In this document: positions 61,445 to 64,000 of the stretch, piece by piece
How positions within the stretch are numbered: the stretch's first letter is position 1
Layout: each line of letters begins with the position of its first letter
From: Terriglobales bacterium
Lineage (GTDB): Bacteria; Acidobacteriota; Terriglobia; Bryobacterales; Bryobacteraceae
Length of the DNA stretch: 64,000 bases
NCBI GenBank assembly: GCA_027485675.1
Contig: JAIXQP010000048.1
Location: 1 to 64,000 of the forward strand
Direction of reading: 5' to 3'
Made by a program: the position numbers and the translations under genes
Notes under the pieces: generated by a model
Database searches by the model: none
What the model saw: only the letters and a program-made list of their open reading frames with translations
Told to the model about the DNA's origin: nothing

Positions 61445-61825
61445 ATGCCGATTTACATGAAGCTCGAGGGCATCAAGGCTGATGTCAGCACGCTGGTGCA
61501 CAAGCCATTCGTCCCGGAAAATGTTGCCGCCGGGGACGGGTCGGTGATGCCGGCCCAGATTCGCGCCGCCCATCCGGGTGGCGTCCAATACCTGATCGTC
61601 GTTCCCAGCACTCGCACCGGTTGGTCGGTCGTCTCGGACGAAAAGGGAATCATTGCCATCCTGATCGGCCTTCTGCTGCCCGCCGTGCAAAAGGTTCGGG
61701 AAGCGGCCAATCGAGGCGCCACTGGCTTGAACGGTCTGGACCGGTGCCTCGCTACCGGCGGCGTTCTGGGCGTGGTGACCAATGACCGCCTGCTCTCCCC
61801 GATGAGCGAGATTCGAGTTCTTTAA
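61445..61825 (+). CDS. Small protein with Hcp-like start and prepilin-like helix
   Basis: A 126-residue protein. The first residues MPIYMKLEGIKADVS match the opening of Hcp1-family (type VI secretion tube) proteins, but the rest of Hcp is absent. Residues 69-87 (GIIAILIGLLLPAVQKVREAA) are nearly identical to the N-terminal helix of DUF1559 type IV-like pseudopilins, here internal and without a prepilin cleavage site. The C-terminal third (LNGLDRCLATGGVLGVVTNDRL) is unrecognised. A perfect AAGGAGG suggests strong expression. This is a real gene of unknown function or a relic of fusion. Confidence 0.6.
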   Translation: MPIYMKLEGIKADVSTLVHKPFVPENVAAGDGSVMPAQIRAAHPGGVQYLIVVPSTRTGWSVVSDEKGIIAILIGLLLPAVQKVREAANRGATGLNGLDRCLATGGVLGVVTNDRLLSPMSEIRVL

Positions 61826-61831
61826 GCAGAG

Positions 61832-61837
61832 TAGGAT
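61832..61837 (+). promoter_or_regulatory. Candidate -10 box before the helical secreted protein
   Basis: TAGGAT, six bases (GGGGGT), then ATG 61844. It sits just after the stop of the preceding gene (61825). The G run is too close to the start to act as a standard ribosome binding site. Confidence 0.35.
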
Positions 61838-61843
61838 GGGGGT

Positions 61844-62416
61844 ATGCGCTCCCTATTCGTCTTTCTCCTCGTGATGGCCGGCGTTGTCTCTGCCCAGGAC
61901 GGTCTGCTTCCCAGCCCCATTCCCCAGGAACTGCGCCGGTATCTCGAACTGACCGACGCCCAAGCGAATGGCGCTCAGCGGCTCAATGCCCAGTTGGCGG
62001 GCTATCGCGCCGGCAAAGCACGCCGTCAATTCCAGGTCCAGCAAGAGCTCGCCGACGAGATGGCGAAGAACCCGCTCGATCCCACCGCCATCGGCCTGCG
62101 CCATGTCGAGCTCGAATCCATCCGGCGGGAAATCGAAGCCGAACAGCGGAAGACCGTGGAGGCAATTCAGGCGCTGCTTACCCCCGCGCAACGGACGCGC
62201 CTCGATGGTCTCGCCCAGGTTCTCCGCCAATACAGCACCGCCTGCTCGGCCGTCGCGTGGAATTTTTTAACCGAGCCATTTCCGGTACCGTCCGCGCCGA
62301 ATCAAGGCTGGGAAACCTTCTTGTTCGTTCAGCCCGGTTTTCTTGCGGCCGCCGGCTGCCCGGCCGGCCCTATCCGAGGAGACTTCCTGCCCGCTACCTT
62401 TCCTCTGATCCCGTAA
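61844..62416 (+). CDS. Secreted helical protein, Spy-like
   Basis: A 190-residue protein with a signal peptide (MRSLFVFLLVMAGVVSAQ). Helical repeats with LTP/LTD turns (YLELTDAQANGAQRLNAQL; ALLTPAQRTRLDGL) separated by a long charged helix (HVELESIRREIEAEQRKTVEAIQ), as in Spy/CpxP-type proteins. Two Cys in the C-terminal part may pair. Possibly a periplasmic chaperone; no operon partner is clear. Confidence 0.6.
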   Translation: MRSLFVFLLVMAGVVSAQDGLLPSPIPQELRRYLELTDAQANGAQRLNAQLAGYRAGKARRQFQVQQELADEMAKNPLDPTAIGLRHVELESIRREIEAEQRKTVEAIQALLTPAQRTRLDGLAQVLRQYSTACSAVAWNFLTEPFPVPSAPNQGWETFLFVQPGFLAAAGCPAGPIRGDFLPATFPLIP

Positions 62417-62431
62417 CCCCCGCAAGAGCGA

Positions 62432-62437
62432 TACACT
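62432..62437 (+). promoter_or_regulatory. Candidate -10 box, leaderless start of the deacylase gene
   Basis: GATACACT, then seven bases (GCAAGCC), then ATG 62445. This is the same octamer as at 1380-1387 and as the end of each CRISPR repeat on the minus strand. No Shine-Dalgarno sequence is present. Confidence 0.5.
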
Positions 62438-62444
62438 GCAAGCC

Positions 62445-64000
62445 ATGCGCTTGCTCCTATCCCTCTTGCCCGTGCTGGCCTTCGCCCAGCAGCCCTACGA
62501 CATCCTGATCAAAAACGGCCGCGTAGCCGACGGGACCGGGAACCCAACCTTCCTCGCTGACGTAGCCATCACCGGCGGCAAAATCACCGCCATCGGCAAA
62601 CTCAGCGGCCTCGCCCGGCAAACCATCGACGCCTCCGGCATGATCGTCGCCCCGGGCTTCATCGACATCCATAATCACTCCGACACCTCCCTGCTGGCCG
62701 ATGGCAACGCGCAATCCTTCATCCGGCAAGGCGTCACCACGCTCATCTTCGGCGAAGGGCCCTCCGCCGCGCCCTCCCGCGACTTCCCCCGCTTCACCAA
62801 CTACTGGGAGCGCCTCCTCCGCACCGGCATCTCCCCCAACGTCGGCAGCTACGTCGGCTCCAGCCAAATCTGGACCCAGGTCCGCGGCCCCAAAGCCGGC
62901 CCGCCCACCGCCGCCGAACTCACCAAGATGCGCGCCCTCGTCAAGCAAGCCATGGAAGACGGCGCCCTCGGCGTCTCCAGCTCCCTCTCTGGCCCTCCCG
63001 GCGCCTGGATCGATACGGATACGCTCGTCGCCATGTGTGAAGAGACCCGGCCCTTTGGTGGTATCTATTCGACGCACATGCGCACCGAAGGCAACGGCGT
63101 TTTTGAATCCATCGCCGAAGCCATCACCATCGGCAAGCGCGCCGGCGTCCCGGTCGACATCATCCACCTCAAGATCGCCGAAAACAAGCTCTGGGGCAAG
63201 ATGCCGGAGGTGATCGCCACCATCGCCAAGGCCCGCGCCGAAGGCGTCGAAGTCGAGTCCCACGTCTATCCCTATCGCGCCGGCCAGAACAATCTGTCGA
63301 GCATCATTCCGCCGTGGGCGCACGAAGGCGGCGTCAATGAACTGCTCAAGCGCATTCAGGATCCCTCGCTCAAAGAGCGGCTCACCAAAGAGATCCTCAA
63401 TGGCATCCCCGGCACCAACTGGTACAACCACTACACCGCCACCGGCTCCTGGGAAGGCATGCAGATCTCGTCGTTCTCCAATCCCAACTACAAGAAGTAC
63501 GAAGGCCAGCGCATGAACCAGATCATCGCCGCCCTGGGCAAGGACCCGGTCGACGCCCTATTCCAAGTGCTCGTCGATAACGGCGGCTCCGTGCCCACCG
63601 TCTACTTCCATCACAACGAAGAGGACATGCGCTACGCCATGAAGCAGTCCTTCGTCTCCATCGGCTCGGACGGCCGCGCCGTCGCCACCACCGGCCTGCT
63701 CGCCGCCGAACATCCCCATCCCCGCTACTACGGCACCTTCCCCCGCGTCCTCGGCCGCTACGTCCGCGACGAGAAGGTGATCACCATGGAAGAAGCCATC
63801 CGCAAGATGACCTCGGCCAATGCGAACAAGCTCCGGCTCTACGACCGCGGCCTGCTCCGCGCCGGCCTCGCCGCCGACGTCACCGTCTTCGATCCCGCGA
63901 AGGTCATCGACCACTCGACGTACGAAAAGCCGCACCAGTACTCCACCGGCATCGTCCACGTCTTCGTCAATGGCGTGGCCGTCCTCAAGAATGGCGACCA
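62445..64000 (+). CDS. N-acyl-D-amino-acid deacylase family amidohydrolase, truncated by window end
   Basis: 518 codons visible, with no stop before 64000. Signal peptide (MRLLLSLLPVLAFAQ), then the amidohydrolase opening PYDILIKNGRVADGTGNPTFLADVAI, the metal site VAPGFIDIHNHSD (HxH), GIYSTHMRTEG (His), IIHLKIAENK (His), SIGSDGRAV (Asp) and the family end AADVTVFDPAKVIDHSTY. This matches D-aminoacylase/dihydroorotase-like enzymes. An exported form suggests processing of N-acyl-D-amino acids from peptides or cell wall. Confidence 0.85.
   Translation, partial: MRLLLSLLPVLAFAQQPYDILIKNGRVADGTGNPTFLADVAITGGKITAIGKLSGLARQTIDASGMIVAPGFIDIHNHSDTSLLADGNAQSFIRQGVTTLIFGEGPSAAPSRDFPRFTNYWERLLRTGISPNVGSYVGSSQIWTQVRGPKAGPPTAAELTKMRALVKQAMEDGALGVSSSLSGPPGAWIDTDTLVAMCEETRPFGGIYSTHMRTEGNGVFESIAEAITIGKRAGVPVDIIHLKIAENKLWGKMPEVIATIAKARAEGVEVESHVYPYRAGQNNLSSIIPPWAHEGGVNELLKRIQDPSLKERLTKEILNGIPGTNWYNHYTATGSWEGMQISSFSNPNYKKYEGQRMNQIIAALGKDPVDALFQVLVDNGGSVPTVYFHHNEEDMRYAMKQSFVSIGSDGRAVATTGLLAAEHPHPRYYGTFPRVLGRYVRDEKVITMEEAIRKMTSANANKLRLYDRGLLRAGLAADVTVFDPAKVIDHSTYEKPHQYSTGIVHVFVNGVAVLKNGD

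Overview
The window reads as about 64 kb of a GC-rich chromosome of an acidobacterium, most likely of the Solibacter/Bryobacter group. This is inferred from family content: an Oar-like TonB-dependent receptor with an N-terminal carboxypeptidase-regulatory domain, NHL-repeat secreted proteins, DUF4331 and DUF3124 proteins, a PQQ dehydrogenase carrying cytochrome c, a PEP-CTERM protein, an HpnI-type hopanoid glycosyltransferase, and the gene order ffh-rpsP-khpA-rimM-trmD-rplS-rnhB-lepB-lepB. I recognised no rRNA, tRNA, prophage or insertion sequence.

Layout. (1) 1-3.7 kb is an accessory zone. It holds a CRISPR array (36-nt repeats, 29/30-nt spacers, no cas genes in view) followed by small or broken genes: antitoxin-like fragments, a truncated nucleoside-deoxyribosyltransferase-like gene, a DUF2188 protein, two tandem PqqD-like genes and a solitary RHH antitoxin. 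(2) 3.8-17.3 kb carries mostly exported or membrane proteins of poorly known function: a DUF4331/TPR/DUF4198 operon, a DUF3124 lipoprotein, a TPR protein, a zinc-ribbon/PrsW gene broken by an in-frame amber codon, an NHL protein, a membrane-plus-propeller protein, an SGNH hydrolase, a polysaccharide-lyase-like protein and an HELLH protein. (3) 17.3-28.8 kb has the Oar-like receptor, an acetylxylan-esterase-like hydrolase with an SDR, a phosphotriesterase-like hydrolase divergent from the PQQ dehydrogenase, a GT2 glycosyltransferase and a NarL-type two-component pair. (4) 28.9-34.2 kb has a methyltransferase and a sugar-acid catabolic cluster (enolase-superfamily dehydratase, GntR/FCD regulator, MFS transporter, DapA-family lyase). 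(5) 34.3-53.2 kb has a second NHL protein, a chemoreceptor, two ECF sigma/anti-sigma pairs, thrS, hpnI, a penicillin-acylase family gene, a CNNM/CorC protein, a CLC antiporter of probable fluoride type, folK-ruvB-ruvA, rsmE, erpA and the PEP-CTERM gene. (6) 53.7-61.4 kb is the conserved translation/secretion operon, ending at a strong terminator. (7) 61.4-64 kb has a chimeric small protein, a secreted helical protein and an N-acyl-D-amino-acid deacylase cut by the window edge.

Two cross-cutting signals stand out. First, several genes have a -10-like hexamer (TANNNT) ending 6-8 nt before the start codon with no Shine-Dalgarno sequence, as expected for leaderless mRNAs. In one divergent pair the two hexamers overlap. 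Second, the same ATACACT box ends every CRISPR repeat when read on the minus strand. The two terminal half-repeats each keep the half that a type II-C-like array with repeat-borne promoters would need. The plus strand also looks G-rich over much of 3.3-23 kb and C-rich from about 23 kb to the end, whichever strand the genes are on.
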